From Aromatoleum evansii (GTDB taxonomy: Bacteria; Pseudomonadota; Gammaproteobacteria; Burkholderiales; Rhodocyclaceae), in assembly GCF_012910805.1 (NCBI RefSeq), contig NZ_WTVK01000038.1, positions 1-55,960 of the forward strand: a stretch of DNA of 55,960 nucleotides, written 5' to 3'. Position numbers and translations under genes: made by a program. Within the stretch, counting starts at the first letter, position 1; every line of letters starts with the position of its first letter. The notes below the pieces were generated by a model. It did no database searches. It was not told where the DNA came from and worked only from the letters and a program-made list of their open reading frames with translations. Of the stretch, positions 43,989 to 53,645 are shown in pieces.

Positions 43989-44387
43989 ATGAACGCCCTG
44001 TCGCTACCCGAACTGCTTGTCGTCTGCCTATGCGCCGAATGGTGCGGCACGTGCCGCGAATACCGCGCCGGATTCGAGGCGCTCGCGGCGCAGTGGCCGC
44101 AGGCCGGCTTCCATTGGGTGGATGTCGAGGACGATGCGGAGGTCGTGGGCGACCTCGACATCGAGAACTTCCCCACGCTGCTGATCCAGCGCGGTGACCT
44201 GGTGCTCTTCTTCGGCACCATGCTGCCGCAACATGTCTTCCTCCAGCGCACGCTGGAAACACTCACGGCCCTCGGCGATGACGAGGCGCGTGCGTATGCC
44301 TTCGCCAATGAGGAGCGGCGCTCCTGGCAGCGGGAGTGCAATCTCCGCCCTGCGCTGGCGGAGCATCTCGGGCGCAAGGCGGCCTGA
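43989..44387 (+). CDS. Thioredoxin-fold protein
   Basis: A 132-residue cytoplasmic protein. The active site is WCGTC (18-22), a CXXC with Thr, preceded by VVCLCAE and followed by a short thioredoxin body (FPTLLIQRGDLVLFFGTMLPQHVF). The cis-Pro is in NFPTLL. There is no signal peptide. It begins 110 bp after the second methyltransferase, so it may be separate. A thiol-disulfide partner for the adjacent zinc anti-sigma factor is a natural hypothesis but is not shown. Confidence 0.82.
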   Translation: MNALSLPELLVVCLCAEWCGTCREYRAGFEALAAQWPQAGFHWVDVEDDAEVVGDLDIENFPTLLIQRGDLVLFFGTMLPQHVFLQRTLETLTALGDDEARAYAFANEERRSWQRECNLRPALAEHLGRKAA

Positions 44388-44432
44388 GTCGGCGGCGCCC
44401 TCCTCTCCTTCCCCCCCTTCCGCCTCGCTTCA

Positions 44433-44645
44433 ATGCCCGTCCAGCCCGCCGATCGCAAGCGCTGCGTTTCCTGCAAGCGTTGGGGTGGTGCGCGCAAGCC
44501 AGGCGCCAACCCGGGCGAAGTGGAATACGAAGACGACGCCCGCGGCCCGTGCAACGAGGGACCGTGGCACGGCACCCTGCGCAGCCCGCGCAATGCCTGC
44601 GGCCAATGGGTCATGTGGGCCGAACTGAAGCTTCCCGAAGACTGA
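44433..44645 (+). CDS. Small Cys-containing conserved protein
   Basis: A 70-residue protein with four cysteines (CVSCKRW near the N-terminus, then PCNEGPW and NACGQW), suggesting a small metal site. It follows the thioredoxin-fold gene by 45 bp in the same direction. No named family was recognised. Its length and regular Cys spacing make a chance ORF unlikely, but expression is unproven. Confidence 0.62.
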   Translation: MPVQPADRKRCVSCKRWGGARKPGANPGEVEYEDDARGPCNEGPWHGTLRSPRNACGQWVMWAELKLPED

Positions 44646-44689
44646 TCCGCCCCGCCGCGCCGCGCGCTGACGGAGGCAAATTTCCTTAT

Positions 44690-44705
44690 TGCAGTGCAGC
44701 TTGCA
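44690..44705 (+). promoter_or_regulatory. TGCA cluster upstream of gntR-liv, candidate BzdR-like site
   Basis: Three TGCA tetramers (44690, 44695 and 44702) lie within 16 bp, and the first ten bases (TGCAGTGCAG, 44690-44699) are identical to a run in the bzdN promoter (29001-29010). This suggests, but does not prove, that BzdR or a related regulator also controls the second ABC operon. Confidence 0.35.
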
Positions 44706-44739
44706 TTCCCTTGCGGGTGGCGGTATTTTCGCGCCTCTC

Positions 44740-44754
44740 CGTATAACGTATACG
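44740..44754 (+). promoter_or_regulatory. Inverted repeat, candidate GntR operator
   Basis: CGTATA-ACG-TATACG has perfect 6-bp arms with a 3-nt spacer, 20 bp before the GntR-family start. FCD-type GntR regulators commonly bind such short dyads near their own promoter. It is in an AT-rich patch that may also be the -10 region. Confidence 0.5.
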
Positions 44755-44773
44755 ATCTTACACAAGACCATCC

Positions 44774-45472
44774 ATGGCATTGCCACTCGAGCAACTCGCA
44801 GTCCCGCGTGTCTTGCGTCTCTCGGCATCCGACCAGATTGCCGGTTCGCTGCGCGACGCGATTGTCGGGGGGCACCTCGCGACCGGCGTGGTGCTCCGCC
44901 AGGATGAGATCGCATCCCGCTTCCATGTCAGCAAGATTCCGGTGCGCGAGGCGCTCAAGCGGCTGGAGGCGGAGGGCCTGGTACGCTTCACGAAGAACCG
45001 TGGTGCAGTGGTGGCCGGCCTGTCGCCGGCCGAGATCCTCGAATACATGGACATCCGCGCGATGCTCGAAGCACGCGCGGCCGGGCTGGCTGCAGCCCGC
45101 ATCAGCGACGAACGCCTGAACGAAGCCCGCCAGAAGCTGGCCGAATTCGGTGCGTCGCAGGACCCCGGACGCTGGGGCGAACTGAACTGGCTGTTCCACT
45201 CGACGCTGTACGCGGACGCCGACCGGCCGATCCTGCTCGTCGAGATCCGGTCGCTGTACGACAAGCTCGAACGCTACGTACGCGCCCTTCTTGCGATGAC
45301 CTCGCAGACCGAAATGCCCAAGACGCAGAGCGAACACGGCGCGATCCTCGACGCGTTCGCAAGGCGCGACCCCGACGCTGCGGCGTCCCTGACGCGGGCC
45401 CATGTGCTCGAGGCGGGGGCCTCGCTCGTGCAGTACCTGAAGGACCACAGACACCACGGAGGAAACACATGA
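44774..45472 (+). CDS. GntR-family regulator (FadR/FCD subfamily)
   Basis: A 232-residue regulator. The winged HTH (~15-80) reads ASDQIAGSLRDAIVGGHLATGVVLRQDEIASRFHVSKIPVREALKRLEAEGLVRF. The C-terminal FCD domain (~95-225) contains MDIRAMLEARAAGLAAARIS and the metal-site His residues in LFHSTLY and EHGAILDAF. It probably responds to an acid ligand and controls the ABC transporter. It is in the same transcript: its stop overlaps the binding-protein start by 4 bp. No clear ribosome binding site was seen. Confidence 0.88.
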   Translation: MALPLEQLAVPRVLRLSASDQIAGSLRDAIVGGHLATGVVLRQDEIASRFHVSKIPVREALKRLEAEGLVRFTKNRGAVVAGLSPAEILEYMDIRAMLEARAAGLAAARISDERLNEARQKLAEFGASQDPGRWGELNWLFHSTLYADADRPILLVEIRSLYDKLERYVRALLAMTSQTEMPKTQSEHGAILDAFARRDPDAAASLTRAHVLEAGASLVQYLKDHRHHGGNT

Positions 45473-46566
45473 AGAAGACCCTGATTGCGACCGCCTTCCT
45501 CGCGCTCGGCGCGCAGGCCCAGCTCGCCCACGCCGACCTCGCGGTGGCGATTGCGGGCCCGATGACCGGCCAGTACGCCTCGGCCGGCGACCAGATCCGC
45601 CGCGGTGCGGAGATGGCGATCGCCGACATCAACGCCAAGGGCGGTGTGCTCGGGCAGAAGCTGAAGCTGGAAGTCGGCGACGACGCCTGCGATCCGAAGC
45701 AGGCCGTCTCGGTCGCGAACACGATGGTGAACAAGAAGATCGTGTTCATGCACGGCCACTGGTGCTCGAGCTCGACGATCCCCGCGTCGGAAGTGTATGT
45801 CGAGGCCGACATCCCGATGGCGACGGTGTCGACCAACCCGCAGGTCACCGAGCGCGGCCTGAAGAACATCTTCCGCATCATGGGTCGTGACGACCAGCAG
45901 GGCATGGTCGCCGGCGGCTACATCGCCGACAAGTTCAAGGGCAAGAAGGTCGCCGTGCTCGACGACAAGAGCGCCTACGGCAAGGGCCTCGCGGACGAGA
46001 TGGCCAAGGCGATGACCGCCAAGGGCCTCAAGCCGACGCTGCGCGAGTCGATCACCGCGGGCGAGAAGGACTACTCCGGCATCGTCACCAAACTCAAGCA
46101 GGCCGGCGTCGAAGTGCTGGCCTATGGCGGCTACCACACCGAAGTCGCGCTGATCCTGCGCCAGGCGCAGCAGGCCGGCCTGAAGCTGACCGTGATGGGC
46201 GGCGACACGATGACCAACTCGGAACTCGTCACCGCCGCCGGCGCCGCCGCCGACAACGTGATGTTCACGTTCTCGCCCGATCCGCGCAAGAACCCGGATG
46301 CGGCGCCGATCGTGAAGCGCTTCCGCGACGCCAAGGTCGAGCCCGAAGGCTACGTGATGTACGCCTACGCCGCGATGCAGCTCTTCGCCGACGCCGCGAC
46401 CCAGGCCAAGAGCACCAAGTTCGCCGACCTCGAGAAGACGATGCGCGGCAACTCGTTCAAGACCGTCATCGGTGAGCTCGCCTTCGACGCCAAGGGCGAC
46501 CAGAAGCAGCCCGGCTTCGTCGTGTATCAGTGGAAGGGCGGCCAGTACGACTACGCCGCCAAGTAA
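45469..46566 (+). CDS. livK: ABC substrate-binding protein, LivK type
   Basis: A 365-residue periplasmic protein with a signal peptide (1-23, cleaved at HADLAV). The mature part has the HAAT type I fold: GPMTGQYASAGDQIRRGAEMAIADINAKGGVLG, DDACDPKQAVSVA and HGHWCSSSTIPAS (the Cys is in a common disulfide of LivK). The likely ligand is a branched-chain amino acid, with aromatic or dicarboxylic acids possible given the paralogue in the bzd operon. It is translationally coupled to the GntR gene. Confidence 0.88.
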   Translation: MKKTLIATAFLALGAQAQLAHADLAVAIAGPMTGQYASAGDQIRRGAEMAIADINAKGGVLGQKLKLEVGDDACDPKQAVSVANTMVNKKIVFMHGHWCSSSTIPASEVYVEADIPMATVSTNPQVTERGLKNIFRIMGRDDQQGMVAGGYIADKFKGKKVAVLDDKSAYGKGLADEMAKAMTAKGLKPTLRESITAGEKDYSGIVTKLKQAGVEVLAYGGYHTEVALILRQAQQAGLKLTVMGGDTMTNSELVTAAGAAADNVMFTFSPDPRKNPDAAPIVKRFRDAKVEPEGYVMYAYAAMQLFADAATQAKSTKFADLEKTMRGNSFKTVIGELAFDAKGDQKQPGFVVYQWKGGQYDYAAK

Positions 46567-46605
46567 TCCTCCGTTTCAAATGACCGGGTAACCAGCCCGG
46601 CCTGC

Positions 46606-46634
46606 GCGCCGCCGGTCCAAAAGACCGGCGGCGC
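46606..46634 (+). repeat. Hairpin between livK and livH
   Basis: Perfect 12-bp arms (GCGCCGCCGGTC / GACCGGCGGCGC) with the loop CAAAA follow the livK stop by 39 nt. No U tract follows. Such structures often protect the binding-protein part of an ABC transcript and limit read-through to the permease genes, which would fit higher livK expression. Confidence 0.55.
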
Positions 46635-46723
46635 ACTCGCGCCGAACGGTTCCCGGCACGGGCTGCCGCCCTGCCCGTCTGCGCCGCTCGCGCGATACAC
46701 GCAAAACGACAAAGGAGACTGCT

Positions 46724-47637
46724 GTGGCATATGCATTGCAACAGCTCATCAACGGCCTGACGCTGGGGGCCGTGTATGGCCTGATCGCGATCGGCTACAC
46801 GATGGTGTACGGCATCATCGGGATGATCAACTTCGCCCACGGCGACATTTTCATGGTGAGTGCGTTCATCGCGGTCACCGCCTTCACGCTGCTCGCCGCA
46901 TTCGACATCACGTCGCTGCCGCTGGCGCTCACCGCGGTGCTGATCACCGCGATCTTCTTCACCTCGGCCTACGGCTGGGCGGTCGAGCGCATGGCCTATC
47001 GGCCGCTGCGCGGCTCGACCCGACTGGCGCCGCTGATCTCCGCGATCGGCATGTCGATCTTCCTGCAGAACATGGTGCAGCTCACGCAGGGCGCGCGCGT
47101 CAAACCGATCCCGCCGGTGCTCGAAGGCGGCATCGAGATCTGGCAATCCGGCGGCTTCACAGTGCAGATCTCGTGGACGCAGATCATGATCGTCGTCGTG
47201 ACCGTCGTGCTGATGGTGGCCTTCACTTACCTCATCACGCAGACCGCGTTCGGCCGCCAGCAGCGCGCGTGCGAGCAGGACAGCACGATGACCGCACTGC
47301 TCGGGATCAACGTCGACCGCACGATCTCGGCGACCTTCATGCTCGGTGCGGCGCTGGCCGCGGTCGCCGGGGTGATGGTGACGGTGTATTACGGCGTGGT
47401 CGACTTCTTCATCGGCTTCGTCGCCGGCATCAAGGCCTTCACCGCGGCGGTGCTGGGCGGGATCGGCTCGCTGCCGGGCGCGATGCTGGGCGGGCTGATC
47501 ATCGGCCTGATCGAGGCCTTCTGGGCGGCCTACCTCTCGCCCGAGTACAAGGACGTCGCGACCTTCGCGATCCTGATCCTGGTGCTGATGTTCCGCCCCA
47601 GCGGACTTCTCGGCCGTCCTGAAGTGGAGAAGGTCTG

Positions 47638-47638
<1 letters not shown>
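46724..47638 (+). CDS. livH: ABC transporter permease LivH
   Basis: A 304-residue permease starting with GTG 46724 behind AAAGGAGACTGCT. The signature GLIAIGYTMVYGIIGMINFAHGDIFMVSAF is that of LivH, with the contact loop RACEQDSTMTALLGIN and the end region AAVLGGIGSLPGAMLGGLIIGL. It overlaps the livM start by 1 bp. Confidence 0.92.
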
Positions 47639-48935
<1,297 letters not shown>

Positions 48936-48939
<4 letters not shown>

Positions 48940-49766
48940 GCGCCGCGACCCTGCTTTCCGTCGAGAGCCTGACGATGCGCTTCGGCGGCCTGACGGCGAT
49001 CGACGACCTGTCGGTGTCGGTGCCGGCGGGCAAGATCACCGCGATCATCGGCCCCAACGGCGCCGGCAAGACGACCTTCTTCAACTGCCTGACCGGCTTC
49101 TACAAGCCGACTGTCGGCAGCGTGCGGCTCGCACATCCGAACAAGGGCGAGATGTGCCTGGAGACGATGACCGGCCACCGCGTCGCTCGCGATGCACAGG
49201 TCGTGCGCACCTTCCAGAATATCCGCCTGTTCCCGAAGATGACGGTGCTGGAGAACCTGATCGTCGCGCAGCACAACTTCCTGCAGAAGGCGTCCGGATT
49301 TTCGCTCGCGGGCATCTTCCGCCTGCCAGGCTACCGCAAGGCCGAGGCCGAGGCCTTGAAGAAGGCCGCGCACTGGCTCGAACGCCTGGGCCTGACGGAC
49401 ATTGCCGACGTCGCAGCAGGCGACCTGCCCTACGGCACGCAGCGGCGCATCGAGATCGCGCGCGCGCTGTGCGTCGATCCGGTGCTGCTGTGCCTGGACG
49501 AGCCGGCCGCGGGCCTCAACCCGCGCGAATCGGCCGAGCTCAACACGCTGCTGCTGTCGCTGTGCCGCGAGGAAGGCATCGCCATCCTGCTGATCGAGCA
49601 CGACATGAGCGTCGTGATGAACGTCTCCGATCACATCTGCGTGCTGAACTACGGCCGCAAGATCGCCGAAGGCACACCGGAGGAAATCCGCAACGACCCG
49701 CAAGTCATCAAGGCCTATCTCGGCGAGGATGACGAGGACACCGCATCCGGGGAGAAAGCCGCATGA
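48936..49766 (+). CDS. livG: ABC transporter ATP-binding protein LivG
   Basis: A 276-residue ATPase: Walker A GPNGAGKTT (~38), Walker B VLLCLDEPAAGLNP and switch His in LLIEHDMSVV; the signature region is LPYGTQRRIEIARAL, with PYGTQ for the usual SGGQ. The long Q-loop insert and C-terminal tail fit LivG. The start overlaps the livM stop (ATGA). Confidence 0.92.
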
Positions 49767-50476
49767 TGCTGCACATGGAGGGCGTGCACGCCCATTACGG
49801 CCATATTCACGCGCTGCGCGGCGTCGATGTCACGGTGCAGGTCGGCGAGATCGTCACCCTGATCGGTGCCAACGGTGCCGGCAAGTCGACGCTGATGATG
49901 AGCCTGTTCGGCAAGCCTGGGGCCTCCTCGGGTCGCATCGTGTTCGACGGCGAGGACATCACGCGCGTGCCGAGCCACCTGATCTCGCGCCGCGGCATCG
50001 CGATCGTGCCCGAGGGCCGGCGCATCTTCCCGCGCATGACGGTGCTGGAGAACCTGCTCATGGGCACGGCCTTCGCCGACCCGGCGAACTTCAACGCCGA
50101 CATCAAGCGCGTGTATGCGATGTTCCCCATCCTCGAGGAGCGTGCGTCGCAGCGCGCGGGCACCTTGTCCGGCGGCGAACAGCAGATGCTGGCGATCGGG
50201 CGCGCACTGATGAGCCGGCCCAAGCTGCTGCTGCTCGACGAGCCCTCGCTGGGCCTCGCGCCGATCTACATCAAGCGCATCTTCCAGATCATCCGCGAGC
50301 TCAACACCGAGCACGGCATGACGGTACTGCTCGTCGAGCAGAACGCCCACCACGCACTGCGTGTCGCCCATCGCGGCTACGTGCTGCAGCACGGCGAGAT
50401 CGTGCTGGCGGGGACGGGACAGGAACTGCTGGAGAGCCCGGAAGTGCGCGCGGCCTACCTCGAGGGCGGGCACTGA
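49763..50476 (+). CDS. livF: ABC transporter ATP-binding protein LivF
   Basis: A 237-residue ATPase: Walker A GANGAGKST, RRGIAIVPEGRRIFPRMTVLENLLMG, signature LSGGEQQMLAIGRALM and Walker B LLLLDEPSLGLAP. It overlaps livG by 4 bp at its start and the EamA permease by 1 bp at its end, so all six genes from livK onward read as one operon. Confidence 0.92.
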   Translation: MMLHMEGVHAHYGHIHALRGVDVTVQVGEIVTLIGANGAGKSTLMMSLFGKPGASSGRIVFDGEDITRVPSHLISRRGIAIVPEGRRIFPRMTVLENLLMGTAFADPANFNADIKRVYAMFPILEERASQRAGTLSGGEQQMLAIGRALMSRPKLLLLDEPSLGLAPIYIKRIFQIIRELNTEHGMTVLLVEQNAHHALRVAHRGYVLQHGEIVLAGTGQELLESPEVRAAYLEGGH

Positions 50477-51378
50477 TGAATGGCGTCGCCGCCCCGCCGC
50501 GCTGGATGCCCTTCGTCGTGCTGGGCGTCGGGCTGATGGCGGTCTCCTTCGGTTCGATCTTCGCGCGCCTCGCGCAGGCCGAGGGGGTGCCTTCGCTCGC
50601 CGTGGCGTGCTGGCGGCTGGGGCTGGCGGCGCTGGTCGTGACGCCGATCGCGCTGTGGCAATCCGGTCACGCGCTGGCGCGGCTCGACCGTCGCCAGGGC
50701 TTGCTCGCACTGGCGGCGGGTTTCTTCCTCGCGCTGCATTTCGGCACGTGGATCACCTCGCTGGAATACACCTCGGTCGCCTCCAGCACCGCCCTCGTCA
50801 CCACTAACCCCCTGTGGATCGGGCTGGCGTCCTTCGTGCTGTTCGGCGAGCGCCCGAGCCGGATGATGCTGGGCGGAATCGCGCTGTCCTTCGGCGGCAG
50901 CCTGCTGATTTTCTGGAGCGACAGCCAGAACGCCGGCGCCGGCTCGAACCCGATGCTCGGCAACCTGCTCGCGCTGATCGGTTCGTGGTGCTTTTCCGCC
51001 TACCTGCTGATCGGGCGGCGGCTGCGCGCGGGGCTGCCCCTGCCTGCCTATGTGTGGCTCGCCTACGGTGTGGCCGCGCTGTTCCTCGCCGTCGTGAGCG
51101 GCGGTAGCGGCTCACCGCTCAGCGGCTTCAGCCTGAGCGCGTGGATCGTGCTCGCCGGCATGGCACTGGGCCCGCAGCTACTCGGGCACACGGCCTACAA
51201 CTGGTCGCTGCGCCATGTCTCGGCGACCTTCGTCGCAGTCGTCACGCTCGGTGAACCCGTAGTCAGCGCGGCGATGGCCTTCGTCATTTTTGGCGAGGGT
51301 TTCGCGCCGCTTCAGTTCGGCGGTTTTGCGTTGCTGCTTGCAGGTATCTATCTCGCGGCGCGCGGCGAGAAGTCCTGA
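50476..51378 (+). CDS. EamA/DMT-family permease
   Basis: A 300-residue protein with about ten membrane helices in two EamA repeats. The first repeat contains FGTWITSLEYTSVASSTALVTTNPLWIGLASFVLFGERPS and the second HTAYNWSLRHVSATFVAVVTLGEPVVSAAMAFVIFGE. It would export or exchange a metabolite; the substrate is unknown. It begins at the TGATG junction with livF, so it is the last gene of the liv operon. The frame upstream to 49729 is a shadow. Confidence 0.88.
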   Translation: MNGVAAPPRWMPFVVLGVGLMAVSFGSIFARLAQAEGVPSLAVACWRLGLAALVVTPIALWQSGHALARLDRRQGLLALAAGFFLALHFGTWITSLEYTSVASSTALVTTNPLWIGLASFVLFGERPSRMMLGGIALSFGGSLLIFWSDSQNAGAGSNPMLGNLLALIGSWCFSAYLLIGRRLRAGLPLPAYVWLAYGVAALFLAVVSGGSGSPLSGFSLSAWIVLAGMALGPQLLGHTAYNWSLRHVSATFVAVVTLGEPVVSAAMAFVIFGEGFAPLQFGGFALLLAGIYLAARGEKS

Positions 51379-51393
51379 GTTTCCTCCCCGCCG

Positions 51394-52038
51394 CTAGCCC
51401 CTGATCCAGCCGCGCTTCAGCGCATAGCTCGCGAGCCCCGCCGCCGTCTCGATGCCGAGCTTGCGGCGCAGATTGAGGCGGTGCGTCTCGACGGTGCGCA
51501 CGCTCACGTCGAGCTTCTGCGCGATGCGCTTGTTGCTGTCGCCCTGGGCGACGAGGATCAGCACTTCACGCTCGCGTTCCGTCAGGGCCGCCGCGTCGTC
51601 CGCCTGCGTCGACAGGGCGGTGGTCAGTGCGCCGCTGAAGTAGGCGCCGCCGGCGGCGACCGCCCGGATTGCCGCAATGATCTCGACCGATGGTGCGTCC
51701 TTGAGCACGTATCCGCGCGCGCCGGCACGCATCGCCGACATCACGTAGCCCTGGCTGTCGTACATGCTCAGGATCAGCACGCGCAGCTCCGGACGCCTTT
51801 GCGCGAGTGCCGTCGTCAGTTCGATGCCGTTGATGTCGGGCAGGCCGACATCGACCAGCGCGAGATCCGGACGCAGGGTTTCCGCGGCGGCCAGTGCCTG
51901 TTCGCCGTTGGCCGCCTCCCCGACGATGTCGATCTCCGGGATATCCCCCAGCCGCGCGCGCAGGCCGTCGCGGACCAACTGATGATCATCGACCAACAGC
52001 AGACGAATCCGCGCGACGGGATCGGTGGTATCGCTCAT
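51394..52038 (-). CDS. NarL/FixJ-type response regulator
   Basis: A 214-residue response regulator. The receiver domain has acidic residues Asp17-Asp18 (LLVDDHQ), phospho-acceptor Asp63 (LVDVGLP) and Lys in GYVLKDAP. The C-terminal LuxR-type HTH is LTEREREVLILVAQGDSNKRIAQKLDVSVRTVETHRLNLRRKLG. The start at 52038 overlaps the kinase stop (ATGA), so the pair is cotranscribed; an ATG at 52068 lies inside the kinase gene. It probably controls cstA, encoded divergently. Confidence 0.92.
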   Translation of the reverse strand: MSDTTDPVARIRLLLVDDHQLVRDGLRARLGDIPEIDIVGEAANGEQALAAAETLRPDLALVDVGLPDINGIELTTALAQRRPELRVLILSMYDSQGYVMSAMRAGARGYVLKDAPSVEIIAAIRAVAAGGAYFSGALTTALSTQADDAAALTEREREVLILVAQGDSNKRIAQKLDVSVRTVETHRLNLRRKLGIETAAGLASYALKRGWIRG

Positions 52039-53411
52039 GAGAAGCTTCCTTTCTTCGCATTCGGGCACGGCAGCAGCGCACTGAGCTCGGTATGGCCGGG
52101 CACGGAACTGACCGCGAGTTTGCCGCCATGATGCTCGATGCGCTCGCGCATGTTGCGCAGGCCGATGCCGCCGCTACGCGGGTGGTCGATCCGGGACGAG
52201 TCGAAGCCACACCCGTCATCGGCGATCACGAGCCGGACGGCCCCGCCCCCCGACGCGAGCGTGAGACGGACGTGATGGGCGTCGGCGTGACGCTCGATGT
52301 TCGTCAATGCCTCCTGCGCAATGCGATACAGGGTGGTCGCGCCCGCCTCGTCGGCGAGCAGGTCGACCTTGCCGATGTCGGCATCGACGACGATGCCGGT
52401 GCGCAGGTGAAACTCGTCGAGCAGCTGTCGCAGGGCAGCGGAAAGGCCGAGGTTGTCGAGCAGCGAGGGGCGGAGGTTGTGCGAGATGCTGCGGATCTCG
52501 CCGATCGCCACCCCCAGCCCGTCCAGCCCCTTGGTGATGTGCTCCGCGACGTCGTCACGCCCGGCAAGCGCCCGCTCCCTGGCCAGTTCGAGGTGGAACT
52601 TGACCGAAACGAGCAACTGGCTGAGGCCGTCGTGCAGGTCGCGTGCGACGCGCGTGCGCTCCTCCTCGTGCGAGGTCACGATGCGCTGCGCGAGCGCCTT
52701 CAGCCGGCGGTCGGCGAGCTGGTGTTCGCTGATGTTCAGTGCCATGCCGCCGGCAAACACGATGAGCGCCGCAACGATGCCCACGACGGTGAAGCCGACG
52801 ACTGTCGTCGTGATGCGCGACGACATCCGCTCGCGCAACTTGCTGCGGATGCTCTCGACATCGTCGAGGTAGATGCCGGTCCCGAGCACCCAGCCCCAGC
52901 GGTCGAGCTTGACGACATAGCCCAGTTTGGCGGTTTCCCTGCCCGTCGAAGGCTTGTTCCATTTGTACTGGAGGAACCCGTCGCCGGAAACGGTCGCGGC
53001 GATCAGGCGCTGGATGACGGGGAGCCCCTCGGAATCCTGCTTGTCCCAAAGGTTGCGGCCGACGAGTTCTGACTGTCGCGGATGCACGACGTTGAGGCCG
53101 GTGATGTCGTAGGCGAAGAAGTAGCCGTCGTCGCCGTAGTTCATCTCGCTGAGGATGCGCTTCGCCTCCGCCTTGGTCGCCTCGTCATCCCGCCCCGCCG
53201 AATACAGGTGGTCGATCGAGGTCTGCGCGAGCTGGACGTAATGCTGCAACTCCGCGCGCTTTGCCGCGAGCATCGCCTCGTTCAGCACACTTTCCTGTTG
53301 CCGCTCGAGGTCGCGCGCCTGCATCGCAACGAGGATCGCAATCGCCGCCACGGCCGCGATGAGCGGCAGCACGGCCAGGACGATCACTTTGTGCTTGAGC
53401 CGCAAGCCCAT
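52035..53411 (-). CDS. Cache-domain sensor histidine kinase (HisKA_3, NarX-like)
   Basis: A 458-residue membrane sensor. TM1 is at ~8-30, a periplasmic single Cache domain at ~35-200 (NYGDDGYFFAYDITGLNVVHP, GYVVKLDRWGWVLGTGIYLDDV), TM2 at ~202-225, the dimerisation helix has His260 (RVARDLHDGLSQLL) and the HATPase domain lies at ~350-450 (IAQEALTNIERHADA, GGIGLRNMRERIEHHGG). Cache domains of this kind bind small carboxylates such as pyruvate, which would fit the neighbouring cstA. Start 53411. Confidence 0.9.
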   Translation of the reverse strand: MGLRLKHKVIVLAVLPLIAAVAAIAILVAMQARDLERQQESVLNEAMLAAKRAELQHYVQLAQTSIDHLYSAGRDDEATKAEAKRILSEMNYGDDGYFFAYDITGLNVVHPRQSELVGRNLWDKQDSEGLPVIQRLIAATVSGDGFLQYKWNKPSTGRETAKLGYVVKLDRWGWVLGTGIYLDDVESIRSKLRERMSSRITTTVVGFTVVGIVAALIVFAGGMALNISEHQLADRRLKALAQRIVTSHEEERTRVARDLHDGLSQLLVSVKFHLELARERALAGRDDVAEHITKGLDGLGVAIGEIRSISHNLRPSLLDNLGLSAALRQLLDEFHLRTGIVVDADIGKVDLLADEAGATTLYRIAQEALTNIERHADAHHVRLTLASGGGAVRLVIADDGCGFDSSRIDHPRSGGIGLRNMRERIEHHGGKLAVSSVPGHTELSALLPCPNAKKGSFS

Positions 53412-53475
53412 TCTCCCCAGCTTTTCACCCGTTTCCCGCCCGCGATTGTAGTGCCGCGCGGCAGTCCCCCGACAT

Positions 53476-53497
53476 GTCTGCGTAGTACTACGCAGAC
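53476..53497. promoter_or_regulatory. 22-bp perfect palindrome, candidate response-regulator operator
   Basis: The core TCTGCGTAGTACTACGCAGA (53477-53496) is a perfect palindrome, extended by one G-C pair on each side. It lies 65 bp upstream of the kinase start and 149 bp upstream of cstA in the shared divergent region, with another AGTAGTAGT stretch at 53503-53512. It is the best site for the adjacent NarL-type regulator. Confidence 0.65.
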
Positions 53498-53645
53498 GCG
53501 GAAAGTAGTAGTGCGAATGGTTCGGCAGGCGCCGTTCCGCGACATTACCTGGTGATTCCCGGCACAGCTTTGCCGGGCCCCGGAACCAAATCCGGTAAGA
53601 CCAGAGCCTGATTCAACGGCCTATCCGGAGAGAGGAGGAGTATAG

